Shown here piece after piece: positions 8,784 through 17,534 of a stretch of DNA of 64,000 nucleotides. The notes beneath the pieces were generated by a model. The model had not been told where the DNA came from, ran no database searches, and worked only from the letters and a program-made list of their open reading frames with translations. The translations under genes were made by a program, and so were the position numbers. Each line of letters opens with the position of its first letter. Position 1 is the first letter of the stretch. The stretch covers positions 496,001 through 560,000 of the forward strand of contig JAWKMN010000001.1 in NCBI GenBank assembly GCA_041392165.1. Reading direction: 5' to 3'. Source of the stretch: Arenibacter sp041392165. GTDB taxonomy: Bacteria; Bacteroidota; Bacteroidia; Flavobacteriales; Flavobacteriaceae.

Positions 8784-8833
8784 AAACTATAATCAATAAC
8801 TTGGAAAACAATTAAATATTAAATTTTATAATT

Positions 8834-9310
8834 ATGGAAAACAAAACAACAAGAAGAGCATCTTTTAAAAAATTAGGAATGGGCTTGGCGGCCATGTTTG
8901 GAGTAGGTGCGGCCGCTAGGGCAATGGACGGGGGTTCAAAACCTAAAAAAGAAGTAGTGGGGGACATTGTTATGGACCAGGACATCCCTTTGTTCTCAGG
9001 TGGGGTAAAACATGGAAATACTCTTTATATAGCGGGCAAGGGGGCACATGTGGAACCTTTTGAGATCAAGGCACATACCGAGATTGTTTTACAGGAATTG
9101 GAAAAGGAGCTAAAAAAGCATGGTTCTTCCATGGACAAAGTATTGAAAGTAAATGTTTATTTGGCGGATTTGGCCGATTATAAGGCAATGAACGAAGTTT
9201 TTAGGGGCCGTTTTGGACCAAACCCTCCGGTAAGGACCACCGTGGCCACCTATGGGGGAGTACCAGGGAATTCATTGGTAGAAATGGACTGTATAGCTGC
9301 TTTGGACTAG
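8834..9310 (+). CDS. Tat-exported RidA-family (YjgF/YER057c/UK114) protein
   Basis: 158 residues. N-terminus KTTRRASFKKLGMGLAAMFGVGAAARA is a clear Tat signal, cut near residue 30. The mature part is one Rid domain: NTLYIAGKGAH, VLKVNVYLADLADYKAMNEVF, then PPVRTTVATYG with the invariant carboxylate-binding Arg (Arg134) and VEMDCIAALD at the end. RidA proteins hydrolyse enamine/imine intermediates released by PLP-dependent lyases and normally sit in the cytosol. Here the gene starts 50 bases after an exported PLP enzyme, so it likely finishes that enzyme's reaction outside the cytoplasm. The Arg argues for an active deaminase. Length after signal removal is normal for the family. Confidence 0.9.
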   Translation: MENKTTRRASFKKLGMGLAAMFGVGAAARAMDGGSKPKKEVVGDIVMDQDIPLFSGGVKHGNTLYIAGKGAHVEPFEIKAHTEIVLQELEKELKKHGSSMDKVLKVNVYLADLADYKAMNEVFRGRFGPNPPVRTTVATYGGVPGNSLVEMDCIAALD

Positions 9311-9344
9311 ATAACGATGCATCATCCTTTAAATATTTTTGTAA

Positions 9345-10271
9345 ATGAAGTTCAATAGAATTGCACTATCCTTTTTTGTTTTTTGTATTACTTTTAATGT
9401 TTTCTCACAGACCCTTCCCAAGGAGGAATTAATTTTTTTGACTTCCGAATGGAAAGGGGAGCGCTTTGATGACGGCCGGCCAAAAATACCGGAAGATCTT
9501 TTGGAACGGGCAAAAAAAATTGGGATAGACGATGCATGGACCGTCCTCGAAAATGAAGGCTATAAAAATCAGTTCGAGGGCAATTGGAAAATGGTACATC
9601 AAGATGTCCCCGTTGTAGGCAGGGCACTTACCGCCTTGTTCATGCCCAGCCGTCCCGATGTGGAGAGGAACATCAAGAAGAGGGGTACAACTTCCCAAGG
9701 AAGAAAGGGGAATACCAATTCTTGGCCTATAGAGGTGCTTACCAAAGGAGACGTTTATGTGGCCGATAGTTTTGGCAAGATAGATGCGGGTACCCTCATG
9801 GGGGCCACCTTGGCCACTTCCATTTACAGCAAGTCCGGTAACGGAGTGGTTTTTAACGGCAGTGCAAGGGATCTGGAGAGCATAAGCCAAATGGAAGGTT
9901 TCAATGCCTTTGTCCGGGATTTTCACCCATCTTTCTTGGAGGAGGAAGTACTGATGGGACTCAATACCCCTATACGTATCGGCCAGGTAATGGTGTTGCC
10001 GGGCGACCTTGTCCTGGCCAAGAGGGAGGGAGTATTGTTCATACCTGCACATTTGGCCGACCAGGTAGTTAGTACCGCCGAATTCGTAGCCCTTAAGGAT
10101 CAATTTGGCTTTGAGATGGTAAGGACCAAGAAATATTCCACAGGTGAAATAGATAGCCAATGGACAGAGCAGTTAAAAAAGGAATTCCTGGTTTGGTTGG
10201 AGAAACATCCGGAATTGGGAAGTATGTCCAAAGAGGCTTTGGATAAAGTTTTAAGCAAAAGGACATGGTGA
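9345..10271 (+). CDS. Exported RraA-family protein (aldolase/decarboxylase-like)
   Basis: 308 residues with a Sec signal peptide (IALSFFVFCITFNVFSQ, cut near 22). The central part matches the RraA / HMG-CHA aldolase fold: VGRALTALF, TKGDVYVADSFGKIDAGTLMG, GNGVVFNGSARDLESI with the conserved Arg-Asp pair, and PGDLVLAKREGVLFIP where most homologues have AD in place of AK. Family enzymes cleave 2-oxo acids with a 4-hydroxy group (retro-aldol) using a divalent metal; E. coli RraA itself is an RNase E regulator. An exported member next to deacetylase, PLP lyase and RidA genes fits cleavage of a keto-deoxy sugar acid. It overlaps the next gene by 7 bases, so the two are co-translated. Confidence 0.8.
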   Translation: MKFNRIALSFFVFCITFNVFSQTLPKEELIFLTSEWKGERFDDGRPKIPEDLLERAKKIGIDDAWTVLENEGYKNQFEGNWKMVHQDVPVVGRALTALFMPSRPDVERNIKKRGTTSQGRKGNTNSWPIEVLTKGDVYVADSFGKIDAGTLMGATLATSIYSKSGNGVVFNGSARDLESISQMEGFNAFVRDFHPSFLEEEVLMGLNTPIRIGQVMVLPGDLVLAKREGVLFIPAHLADQVVSTAEFVALKDQFGFEMVRTKKYSTGEIDSQWTEQLKKEFLVWLEKHPELGSMSKEALDKVLSKRTW

Positions 10272-10783
10272 TAGGGGTACAGAAATGGATGAATAGTGTA
10301 AGGAACCGTTGGATTATGGCCGTTATCTCCTGGTTAATTCTAATTGGGTGCAAGCAAAATGTGGATCAAACCACAACGGTACTTTTGGGGGAGGAAGCCC
10401 AAATTACTATTAATGAAGTGCAACGGGCCGTGTCTACTTTTAACGAAGCCATGGTGAATCCGACCTTGGAGCTCATGGACACCCTATGTGCAGAGGCACT
10501 CACCTACGGGCATTCCAGTGGACTGATCCAAAACAAGGCAGAGTTTATAGACGATATTGTTAACGGGCCCTTCAATTTTTCATCTGTAGAAGCTTCCGAA
10601 CAAACCATTCATATTTCGGACAATGCAGCAATAGTCCGTCATATTTTTTTGGCCAAGGCCACCAATGCCGGGATACCCGTAGATATTCGTATCGGCAATG
10701 TACAGGTGTACCAAAAGGATAAGGAAGGCAGGCTTAGACTTTTGGCCAGACAGGCGTATAAGTTGCCGGCAGAAACCAATTAA
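10265..10783 (+). CDS. NTF2-like (DUF4440-type) lipoprotein
   Basis: 172 residues from ATG 10265, which overlaps the stop of the RraA gene; ATG 10289 is an alternative start. The signal peptide ends in LILIGC, a lipobox. The mature part has the SnoaL/DUF4440 pattern: helix VQRAVSTFNEAMVN, then LMDTLCAEALTYGHSSGLIQNKAEFIDDI, then beta strands ending RLLARQAYKLP. Such domains bind small ligands or act as isomerases/dehydratases, or are only scaffolds. The tight overlap with the aldolase and the short gap to the BASS transporter place it in the same operon, facing the periplasm. Specific activity unknown. Confidence 0.75.
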   Translation: MVIGVQKWMNSVRNRWIMAVISWLILIGCKQNVDQTTTVLLGEEAQITINEVQRAVSTFNEAMVNPTLELMDTLCAEALTYGHSSGLIQNKAEFIDDIVNGPFNFSSVEASEQTIHISDNAAIVRHIFLAKATNAGIPVDIRIGNVQVYQKDKEGRLRLLARQAYKLPAETN

Positions 10784-10799
10784 CCCAAACCGACCAATT

Positions 10800-11903
10800 T
10801 TGAAAAAACCAACCATTTATTCCATTTGCCTTGGTATGGCCGCTATATTGTTGCTAGCTGTTCTGGGCATGATCCTTACCCATAATATAGAAAATGCGGG
10901 GCTTTTAATAATGGCCTTTTTTGTATTTCTGGCCGTTGGCTTTAGTGGATATAAAGCCTTGAACAGTTATGTTTTTACGGCCTCCATATTTGCAGGGGTA
11001 GCCTTGGCACTTTATTACCCACAATACTTTTTGCAAATAGGAAATTTTAAGCTTACTGCCTTGATCATACCCTTGATCCAACTTATCATGTTCGGCATGG
11101 GTACCTCCATGAGCATTGGCGATTTTGCCGAGGTGGTCAAATCTCCCAAAGGGGTAATGGTAGGTGTCTCCGCACAGTTGTGTATTATGCCGTTAATGGG
11201 TTTTGTGTTGGCAAAGTTTAGCAATTTTCCACCGGAGATCGCGGCCGGTATTGTTTTGATAGGGTGCTCCCCTAGTGGGGTGGCCTCCAACGTAATGGCT
11301 TATTTGGCAAAGGCAAACTTGGCCCTTTCCATTACAATTACCTCCATATCAACACTTCTTGCACCTTTTGTTACCCCCCTTCTAATGAAATTTTTGGCAG
11401 GGGAATTTATAGAAATTGATGTGTTGGACATGATGTGGAGTATTATCAAGATGATTATTTTGCCTCTGGGTGCAGGAATTCTCTTAAACCGCCTTAGAGG
11501 GGACAAGGCCAAATGGATGGACAAGGCACTTCCCGTAATATCCATGTTGGGTATTGGCCTTATAATCGTAGTTATAACGGCTGCTGGTAGGGATAGCCTT
11601 CTGGATATTGGCGGGGTCTTGATGCTATTGGTGTTGATACATAATTTATTTGGGTATACCCTTGGTTATTGGTATGCCCGTTTGCTGCGTTTGAACGAGC
11701 AGGATTCACGTTCCATTGCCTTGGAAGTAGGGATGCAGAACGGGGGTCTAGCCTCTGGTATAGCCAATTCCTTGGGAAAAATTGCCACCATGGGCCTGGC
11801 TCCGGCCGTATTTGGACCCTTAATGAACATAACGGGATCCATTCTGGCCTCCTATTGGCATAAAAGACCTCCAAAAACGGCTATGAATACGGATCAAAAA
11901 TAA
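10800..11903 (+). CDS. BASS-family sodium:organic anion symporter
   Basis: The likely start is TTG 10800 (MKKPTIYSICLGM...), just after the stop of the preceding gene; the frame extends further upstream but only by overlapping that gene. 367 residues with about ten hydrophobic segments. Typical bile acid:Na+ symporter signatures are MFGMGTSMSIGDF, AAGIVLIGCSPSGVASNVMAYLAKAN (the crossing-motif region) and ALEVGMQNGGLASGIAN. Bacterial BASS carriers take up organic anions such as pyruvate, pantoate or keto acids with sodium. Closing a cluster of exported enzymes whose predicted end products are short 2-oxo acids, it is a sensible importer for them. Substrate is inferred. Confidence 0.9.
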   Translation: MKKPTIYSICLGMAAILLLAVLGMILTHNIENAGLLIMAFFVFLAVGFSGYKALNSYVFTASIFAGVALALYYPQYFLQIGNFKLTALIIPLIQLIMFGMGTSMSIGDFAEVVKSPKGVMVGVSAQLCIMPLMGFVLAKFSNFPPEIAAGIVLIGCSPSGVASNVMAYLAKANLALSITITSISTLLAPFVTPLLMKFLAGEFIEIDVLDMMWSIIKMIILPLGAGILLNRLRGDKAKWMDKALPVISMLGIGLIIVVITAAGRDSLLDIGGVLMLLVLIHNLFGYTLGYWYARLLRLNEQDSRSIALEVGMQNGGLASGIANSLGKIATMGLAPAVFGPLMNITGSILASYWHKRPPKTAMNTDQK

Positions 11904-12064
11904 GATTAGCCCAATGGCTCCCGTTTATTGTTCCATGATAACGAGGTAAGGGATATCCGTGTCAAAAACACGGAATGGAAAAGGTATTAACGTTACAGTA
12001 ACTATAAAAGGAGCGGTTAAATTAAAAGTTTCTTTGATTCGCCCGTGCCTGTACGAATGGTTTT

Positions 12065-12083
12065 ACCTCTCCTTGGGAGAGGT
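12065..12083. repeat. CCTCTCC/GGAGAGG hairpin between convergent genes
   Basis: Perfect stem ACCTCTCC/GGAGAGGT with a 3-base loop, closely related to the CCTCCCC..GGGGAGG hairpin inside the element at 6911-7130. Together with the AAATAAAAAATTTCTTGAAA end at 12118-12137, also shared with that element, it marks a decayed copy of the same repeat family. Confidence 0.55.
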
Positions 12084-12121
12084 TTGGACCGCCTTTTCAG
12101 CAGTTCCCGGTGAGGTCAAAT

Positions 12122-12143
12122 AAAAAATTTCTTGAAATTTTTT
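12122..12143. terminator. Perfect A/T palindrome, possible two-way terminator
   Basis: AAAAAATTTC and GAAATTTTTT are exact complements with a TT centre. The palindrome covers the stop codon of the minus-strand Gfo/Idh gene (stop at 12142-12144) and lies after the plus-strand BASS gene. The stem is AT-rich, so strength is doubtful, but location between convergent genes and the T-run on both strands fit termination. Confidence 0.45.
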
Positions 12144-13137
12144 AGTACATAGGTATGCGTTGCCCCTTTAAATTACTTTCCTTTAATTTTTCCAAAACGA
12201 TCATGTTCTTAACCGCATCTTCCAAGGGAGTAGGTACAGGGGTATTATTTTTTATGGCCAGGGCAAATAGATCTGCCTGGATGGTATATTGATTACAGGT
12301 CTCAAATTCAATGGTTTGGCAGGCATCGCCTATGCTGACCCATATTTTGGAAGGTCTGTCTATGGGAGGGTTAAAGGGCAGTTCAAATTTTATATTTCCC
12401 TTGGTTCCAAAAATTTGTACCTGCTGATTGTCCGCCAATTGTATGGAGCTAAAAAATACCGAAGTCCCTGTATCAAACTCCAGTATTCCCGACGCCAGGA
12501 CATCCACCTTGAACTCCGGATGATAATCTATAACGGAAGAAATACTTATGGGTTCCGAATTGAACAAAAAACGGGATAGGGATATAGGGTAGCATCCTAT
12601 ATCCATTAAGCTTCCCCCACCAAATTCCTTACTATTTACAATACTATTGGGGTCATCTTCATAAAATGAAAAGGACGATTGAATGGTTTTAATATCACCT
12701 ATAACCTTTTGGTCCACTAATTCCTTGGCCTTTATCCATTGAGGATGATGCCTGTACATAAAGGCTTCCATCACTTTTAAGTGAGGGTATTTATGGGAAG
12801 CTTTCAGTAATTTTTTGGCTTCCTCACTGGACAGTCCAACTGGTTTTTCAACTAGGACATGTTTGTTCGCTTCCAAGGCCTTAATGGCCCATTCCACGTG
12901 TAGGTGATTGGGCAATGGAATATAGATGGCCTCTACTTCCCTATCGGACAATAATTTTTCATACGAACCATAGGATTTTTCTATCTTATACAGTCTGGAT
13001 ATTGTTTTGGCCTTCTCCAAATTTCGGGAGGCAATGGCATAAACTTCCCCATATAGGCAGTTTGTTATTGCCGGAATTACCTGCTCCGTTGCAATATGGG
13101 CAGCGCCCATAACTCCCCATTTTAGTTTTTTGTCCAT
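12142..13137 (-). CDS. Gfo/Idh/MocA-family NAD(P)-dependent oxidoreductase
   Basis: 331 residues, no signal peptide. The Rossmann start is KWGVMGAAHIATEQVIPAI, with the dinucleotide loop G-x-G/A-x-x-A. The family motif EKPV is in HVLVEKPVGLSSEEA (about residue 97), and the second-domain GGGSLMDIGCYPISL holds the conserved catalytic-site residues. Enzymes of this family oxidise or reduce sugars, inositols and sugar acids in the cytosol. It is the last gene of a minus-strand operon with 3 bases to the upstream DapA-like gene, so it likely handles a product of the lyases or prepares their substrate. Substrate not recognisable. Confidence 0.9.
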   Translation of the reverse strand: MDKKLKWGVMGAAHIATEQVIPAITNCLYGEVYAIASRNLEKAKTISRLYKIEKSYGSYEKLLSDREVEAIYIPLPNHLHVEWAIKALEANKHVLVEKPVGLSSEEAKKLLKASHKYPHLKVMEAFMYRHHPQWIKAKELVDQKVIGDIKTIQSSFSFYEDDPNSIVNSKEFGGGSLMDIGCYPISLSRFLFNSEPISISSVIDYHPEFKVDVLASGILEFDTGTSVFFSSIQLADNQQVQIFGTKGNIKFELPFNPPIDRPSKIWVSIGDACQTIEFETCNQYTIQADLFALAIKNNTPVPTPLEDAVKNMIVLEKLKESNLKGQRIPMY

Positions 13138-13140
13138 TAT

Positions 13141-14052
13141 TTAGATGACCTGTAATCCCGCGAACTGGTCCAAATATTCCTTTATCTTTTCCCTTTCCCT
13201 TTTTTCAAATTTTCTTAGTGGTAAGGCCATATGGTCCTCACAGATATCCATTACCGATAGGGCGCATTTGATGCCCTTGGTTATTCTGGAAGGGTTTTTG
13301 CCCACACAATAAATACTGTTGTTGACAAATGCCACCTTAGAGCGCAGTATTTTTACGTCTTCCAAATTATTGGCCACCGAGGCGTTATAGAGATCAACAA
13401 ATAACTCTGGCAGGAAGTTTGCGCCCCCTGCTACGGCCCCGTGACCACCATAAATGATAGTTTCCGGTAAAAATAATTCGGTGCCCACAATAATGGAAAA
13501 TTCCGGGGTTTCTTTAAAAGCTTCGATCAGTGAGTAGAAATAGGACATGTCACCAGAACTGTCCTTAATACCTATGGCACCCAATTCCTTGGCTTTTTTT
13601 ACGGTCTCCAGGGAAAGGTGCAATTTGGTACAGCTTGGCATATTATACATCATTACGGGCAAGGACAATTGCGGAATTAAACGCTCCAAATAGTCCATCA
13701 TTTCCTCTTGTGAGATGGGAAGATAATAAGGAGGGGCTACCACCACAGCATCTGCCCCGGCTTCTTTGGAGTGGGCCGTAATGTCCAAAGAACCATTAAA
13801 AGAGGTATCGGTTATTCCTACCAGTACGGGAACCCTACCATCTATATATTTACAGGCCCTTGTAATAAGTTCCTTACGCAGTTCATAACTAAGACTGGGG
13901 GCTTCCCCATTGGTGCCCAAAAGGAATATACCGTGTACTCCGCCATTAATAAGGTGTTCTATAAGTCTTTCCAATCCTTTTACATCCAAACTACCGTCCG
14001 CCTTAAGAGGGGTAACCATTGGGGGGATGATTCCTTTTAATTCTAATGCCAT
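13141..14052 (-). CDS. DapA/NAL-superfamily aldolase
   Basis: 303 residues of the dihydrodipicolinate synthase / N-acetylneuraminate lyase class I aldolase family. Seen: GIIPPMVTPLKADGSLD at the start, GTNGEAPSLSYELRKEL (the TTGE-like substrate loop), MMYNMPS with the catalytic Tyr, and GIKDSSGDM with the Schiff-base Lys (about residue 165). All catalytic residues of a working pyruvate-dependent aldolase are present. In catabolic operons such proteins cleave N-acetylneuraminate or 2-keto-3-deoxy sugar acids to pyruvate plus an aldehyde. The glycoside hydrolase upstream makes a sugar-acid or sialic acid substrate plausible; true DapA (lysine synthesis) is less likely here. Confidence 0.88.
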   Translation of the reverse strand: MALELKGIIPPMVTPLKADGSLDVKGLERLIEHLINGGVHGIFLLGTNGEAPSLSYELRKELITRACKYIDGRVPVLVGITDTSFNGSLDITAHSKEAGADAVVVAPPYYLPISQEEMMDYLERLIPQLSLPVMMYNMPSCTKLHLSLETVKKAKELGAIGIKDSSGDMSYFYSLIEAFKETPEFSIIVGTELFLPETIIYGGHGAVAGGANFLPELFVDLYNASVANNLEDVKILRSKVAFVNNSIYCVGKNPSRITKGIKCALSVMDICEDHMALPLRKFEKREREKIKEYLDQFAGLQVI

Positions 14053-14206
14053 ATTGTTTATTTAATAAGGACAAAGTAAAATTAAAAGGCAAGGGTGTAC
14101 CACTATTATATTATTGAAAATAGATAATATATTGACCCTTATGTTTTTTATTCTAAAATAGTCGCTGAAAGTGTTTAGGCCTTATTTTTCAGGGGTATAT
14201 TCAAGG

Positions 14207-15166
14207 TCAATGGTCATTGCCATTTTGGGCCTTAAGTTGGTTTTCAAGGCAAATTATAGTGTCTATGTGTTTGTCGGCCAATTTTTTATGTACGGCATCA
14301 AAGGGTAGGATAGGATTACGAACATTGGGGGTGTTGTATATGCCTTGTTTATACAATAGCCGCTTAAAAAAATGAATGGAAATGTCCAAATGTTGATTGG
14401 AAAAGGCCAGCACTGGAATTATTTTCCCGAACAGGGCCTCCGCCTCCTCTATCCTACCTTCCGCAAACATACGGTATATAGCAGTATAAATGAAATGCAT
14501 CCCCGTGGGCATAAAAGCATGTACGCCCCTTTGAAGCCCTTCCATCATTTGGGTAACGGCCCAGCCCCCGCTAACGTTCAATTTGCCTTGGGTGAGCTCT
14601 AGAATTCTGGAATATTTGGGTCCGGCTGGAATGGTTTCGATTTTTAGACATTGGAAGGCGGTCACCTTATGAAATAAATCCACTATAAGTTCATCCGATA
14701 GGCCATAACCCGTAGCATCCCAATCTTGTAGCATAATCATTTGTGGATCAAGGTCGGCCAATTCCATAAAATGTTTTCTGAACTGTTGTTCCTCTATAAA
14801 AGGTATTTGGAAGAGTACATTTTTACAGCCTATATCCATATAGGCCTGTAGCAGTTCCTTGCTTTTGGACAGATCCTGTTCCCCAGCGCCTCCAATAACC
14901 GGAATCTTGTCCCCTACGGTTTCCAGAACCGTAGTGAGCATTTCCAATCTTTCCGAGTGGGACAACCTATATACTTCCGCTGCCATAGCAGGCACCAATA
15001 TTCCGGCAACCCCTGCCCTTAATGCTTCCTCTACATTGATTTTTAATGCGGCATGGTCAATGGTATCCCCTTTGGTAAAGGGAGTGTTGAGCACGCTAAC
15101 AATTCCCTTTAGAGGGAAGGGTCTTTCTTGGGCCAACCCCTTATTGTTGTTTAATAAGCCAGACAT
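14207..15166 (-). CDS. Divergent DapA-superfamily protein
   Basis: 319 residues of the same (beta/alpha)8 superfamily as its neighbour but clearly divergent. The start LKGIVSVLNTPFTKGDTID is typical. The TTGE-like loop reads VPAMAAEVYRLS, and the position where DapA has YN-x-P reads MLQDWDATGYG, so the catalytic Tyr of the family seems absent. A Lys at LKIETIPAGPKYS (about residue 179) is in the right place for a Schiff base. This suggests a different aldolase/dehydratase chemistry on a keto acid. Its start overlaps the end of the glycoside hydrolase gene by 26 bases, so translation is probably coupled. 154 bases separate it from the next DapA gene. Confidence 0.78.
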   Translation of the reverse strand: MSGLLNNNKGLAQERPFPLKGIVSVLNTPFTKGDTIDHAALKINVEEALRAGVAGILVPAMAAEVYRLSHSERLEMLTTVLETVGDKIPVIGGAGEQDLSKSKELLQAYMDIGCKNVLFQIPFIEEQQFRKHFMELADLDPQMIMLQDWDATGYGLSDELIVDLFHKVTAFQCLKIETIPAGPKYSRILELTQGKLNVSGGWAVTQMMEGLQRGVHAFMPTGMHFIYTAIYRMFAEGRIEEAEALFGKIIPVLAFSNQHLDISIHFFKRLLYKQGIYNTPNVRNPILPFDAVHKKLADKHIDTIICLENQLKAQNGNDH

Positions 15167-17489
15167 CGGTTACCCGCGATTGTTTTCTCCAGTTGAGGTG
15201 TTCTTCATCGGGCTTGTCAAAGCTTATTTTTAGGTGGCCGTCCTTGATCAGGGCTTTTGTAAGTGGGAATTCCTTAAATTCCTCAAAGCCCTTTTCATAT
15301 TTGGTAGGCTTTAGGCGCTCACCATTGGCCCTTAAAAGGGCCTCTCCATAACCTGAAACACGAATTAAATAATCGGAATCAGTATCCAGATCACGGTACT
15401 CCAAGGTAGGGGTAAATTGAAACAATTGGGTAGAGAGCCGTTTTCTGCTCAAACCGTTGTTTTCCCATAGGAAGTCTATGGCATCATCGGTTTTTGAGGT
15501 TACATGTCTGGCATCGGCACTGGATATGTTGTCATAAAAACTGCCTTCTCCCGGAGATTCATAATTTCTAATAAATTCCAATCGCGCCAGTTTTTCTGCT
15601 TCAGACGTATATTCCCCAATTTTTTTAAATTCATCTTCTAGCCACCACCTATTGTTAAGGGGATAATCTATAAAATCCAAAATGGCCCCTCTTTCTGCAC
15701 TACGTGCCTGATATTTATCTACGCTGGTCTGTGCTCCAATGGATTGAAATAGTTTTTTGCCATATTCAAAAACCTTTTCCTTAAGGTCTTGGGAAACCAA
15801 TTCCGTATCCGCCTTGTTTATATGTTCTAGGGCATCGCTCATGGCTTTGTCCGCCCCTAGTGCATTGGCTTGGTCCAGTATTTCATAAGCTTCGGCCTCC
15901 AGCCTTTTTTCGTAGGCGAGTCGGTCTTGGATATAGGCATCGTAATAGGCTCGCATGATCAATTGTTGCCATCTCCAATTATTTGCAAGGTCAGGGTTGT
16001 TTTCTTCCAAGCTTTTCCATAAGGATAGGGTCTCTTTAATGGATTCGTTTTCCAAAATAGGTCCGTTCCAATTCTTCTCCAAATCAAATATGCCCTGGGC
16101 GGCTTCTTCGGCCACCTTGGGGCCAAAGAAGAATTGGGTGTATTCATGGAGGATGTCTTTCGGGTTTTTCTTGGAATCCCAGCCCAATTGGCTCCACAAC
16201 ACTTTATTGAGGTCGTCGTGCGAACCATCGGAATAGGTAATAAATCCATCGGTGTATTTGGTGTCCCGGTTAAAAAGTTGAGTGTACATAAGGGGTTGTG
16301 GATTGATAGGCTCCCTTCCCAGGGTCAAGGCATATGCCTGATCCCAATTATCTACGGGATAATGACATCTTACGGTATGGGTTATATCCGGATAAAAGCG
16401 GTGCATGTATTTTTTTGGCAACATTTCCCGTTCCAATTCTATGGGCGGACTACTGGGGCCGTAAACAACACCCTTAAGCCAATCCGGACTTTCGGAATTT
16501 AGGTAATTAAAAAAATATTCCACTTTTTCCTTGTTAAAACCCTGTAATGAAACCCAGATACTGGCATTTGGATGGTATTTGTGCAATATTTCTGATAAGT
16601 CCTTTAAATAAGGCATTAATTTGGAAGGATGGTTTTCTCCTGGATCTCCACCTGGAACAAATACGCCGTCCAATCTTGGGCATTTTGCATAAAAGGCTTC
16701 TTGTTCCGCCAATCCGTCCTGATGCGCATTTTTTACTGTGAGGTCATGCGGTGCTGGAGTCCAGACCCAATATTCGGCATCGTATTTTTCACATATTTTG
16801 CTTAGTTCCACTTCCATAGTTTGCGGATCTACCTTAAAATGGGGACTTGAACTGGGTTCTTGAAAAGGAATGTTTTCAAAACTATTGGCCCCAAAAAGCA
16901 GTTGTTCCCTAAAATGTTGATCAAATTGTTCCACGGTCCAGGCATCCCAGGAATTGGCGGTGTTCCTATAGCCGAACTGATGTCCGCGAAGAGCATATTC
17001 AGGGGATTCGGAAAAATCAATATTAGGGTCCAGCGTTATTTTACCATTTTCCATTTTGGCCGTTCGCAATAGTTTGCCAATTCCATAGAGGACCCCTCTT
17101 GCGTCTGCCCCTATGATCCATAAAGTATTCTGATTATCCGTTACCTCATGGAAAATGCGATAGCCTTCCTTTTTTAATTCTGGGACATTGTCCCCTTTAC
17201 GGACAGGTACTTTTGTTCCGAACAATTCCTTTTCATTTTCATTGGCCAAAGCCAATGCAATGGTAGTTTTGGAGTCCCAATTATTGTTCCATCCAAGTTG
17301 AAGGTTGGTTCGTTTTTTAATTTCTTCTATTAAAATATTGGCCGCTGTTTCTTGGATCGGAGATTTGATCTGGGTCGATATTACAATGTTTGCGTGGGAA
17401 AGGTCCAAGGTTTTGGGCCGTTCCTTTTTGCAGGAAAGCATGCTGCCTATACCCATCAGTACCAACCAAAATCTTAATTGTTTTTTCAT
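15141..17489 (-). CDS. Lipoprotein glycoside hydrolase with GH20/GH67-type zincin-like N-domain
   Basis: 782 residues with a lipoprotein signal (FWLVLMGIGSMLSC). Residues ~30-150 look like the zincin-like domain found before GH20, GH84 and GH67 catalytic barrels (IIGADARGVLYGIGKLLR). A barrel-like region follows (~165-460: YALRGHQFGYRN, FGANSFENIPF, YWVWTPAPH, FVPGGDPGENHP, GFITYSDGSHDD). After that come a helical part and a C-terminal beta domain (~700-782). I could not assign a CAZy family or the catalytic acids with certainty; an alpha-glucuronidase or hexosaminidase-type activity are the main options. It is followed by two DapA-like proteins, implying release of a sugar acid or amino sugar. 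Surface or periplasmic location. Confidence 0.7.
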   Translation of the reverse strand: MKKQLRFWLVLMGIGSMLSCKKERPKTLDLSHANIVISTQIKSPIQETAANILIEEIKKRTNLQLGWNNNWDSKTTIALALANENEKELFGTKVPVRKGDNVPELKKEGYRIFHEVTDNQNTLWIIGADARGVLYGIGKLLRTAKMENGKITLDPNIDFSESPEYALRGHQFGYRNTANSWDAWTVEQFDQHFREQLLFGANSFENIPFQEPSSSPHFKVDPQTMEVELSKICEKYDAEYWVWTPAPHDLTVKNAHQDGLAEQEAFYAKCPRLDGVFVPGGDPGENHPSKLMPYLKDLSEILHKYHPNASIWVSLQGFNKEKVEYFFNYLNSESPDWLKGVVYGPSSPPIELEREMLPKKYMHRFYPDITHTVRCHYPVDNWDQAYALTLGREPINPQPLMYTQLFNRDTKYTDGFITYSDGSHDDLNKVLWSQLGWDSKKNPKDILHEYTQFFFGPKVAEEAAQGIFDLEKNWNGPILENESIKETLSLWKSLEENNPDLANNWRWQQLIMRAYYDAYIQDRLAYEKRLEAEAYEILDQANALGADKAMSDALEHINKADTELVSQDLKEKVFEYGKKLFQSIGAQTSVDKYQARSAERGAILDFIDYPLNNRWWLEDEFKKIGEYTSEAEKLARLEFIRNYESPGEGSFYDNISSADARHVTSKTDDAIDFLWENNGLSRKRLSTQLFQFTPTLEYRDLDTDSDYLIRVSGYGEALLRANGERLKPTKYEKGFEEFKEFPLTKALIKDGHLKISFDKPDEEHLNWRKQSRVTDVWLIKQQ

Positions 17490-17534
17490 TTTGTGAGATT
17501 TTTCTAATTATAATTTTTTTATCAGAGAGTTGAT

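Noticed and set aside
10698..10799. N-terminal extension of the BASS transporter
   Set aside because: It overlaps the NTF2-like gene in another frame and is full of charged residues; TTG 10800 gives a normal transporter start.
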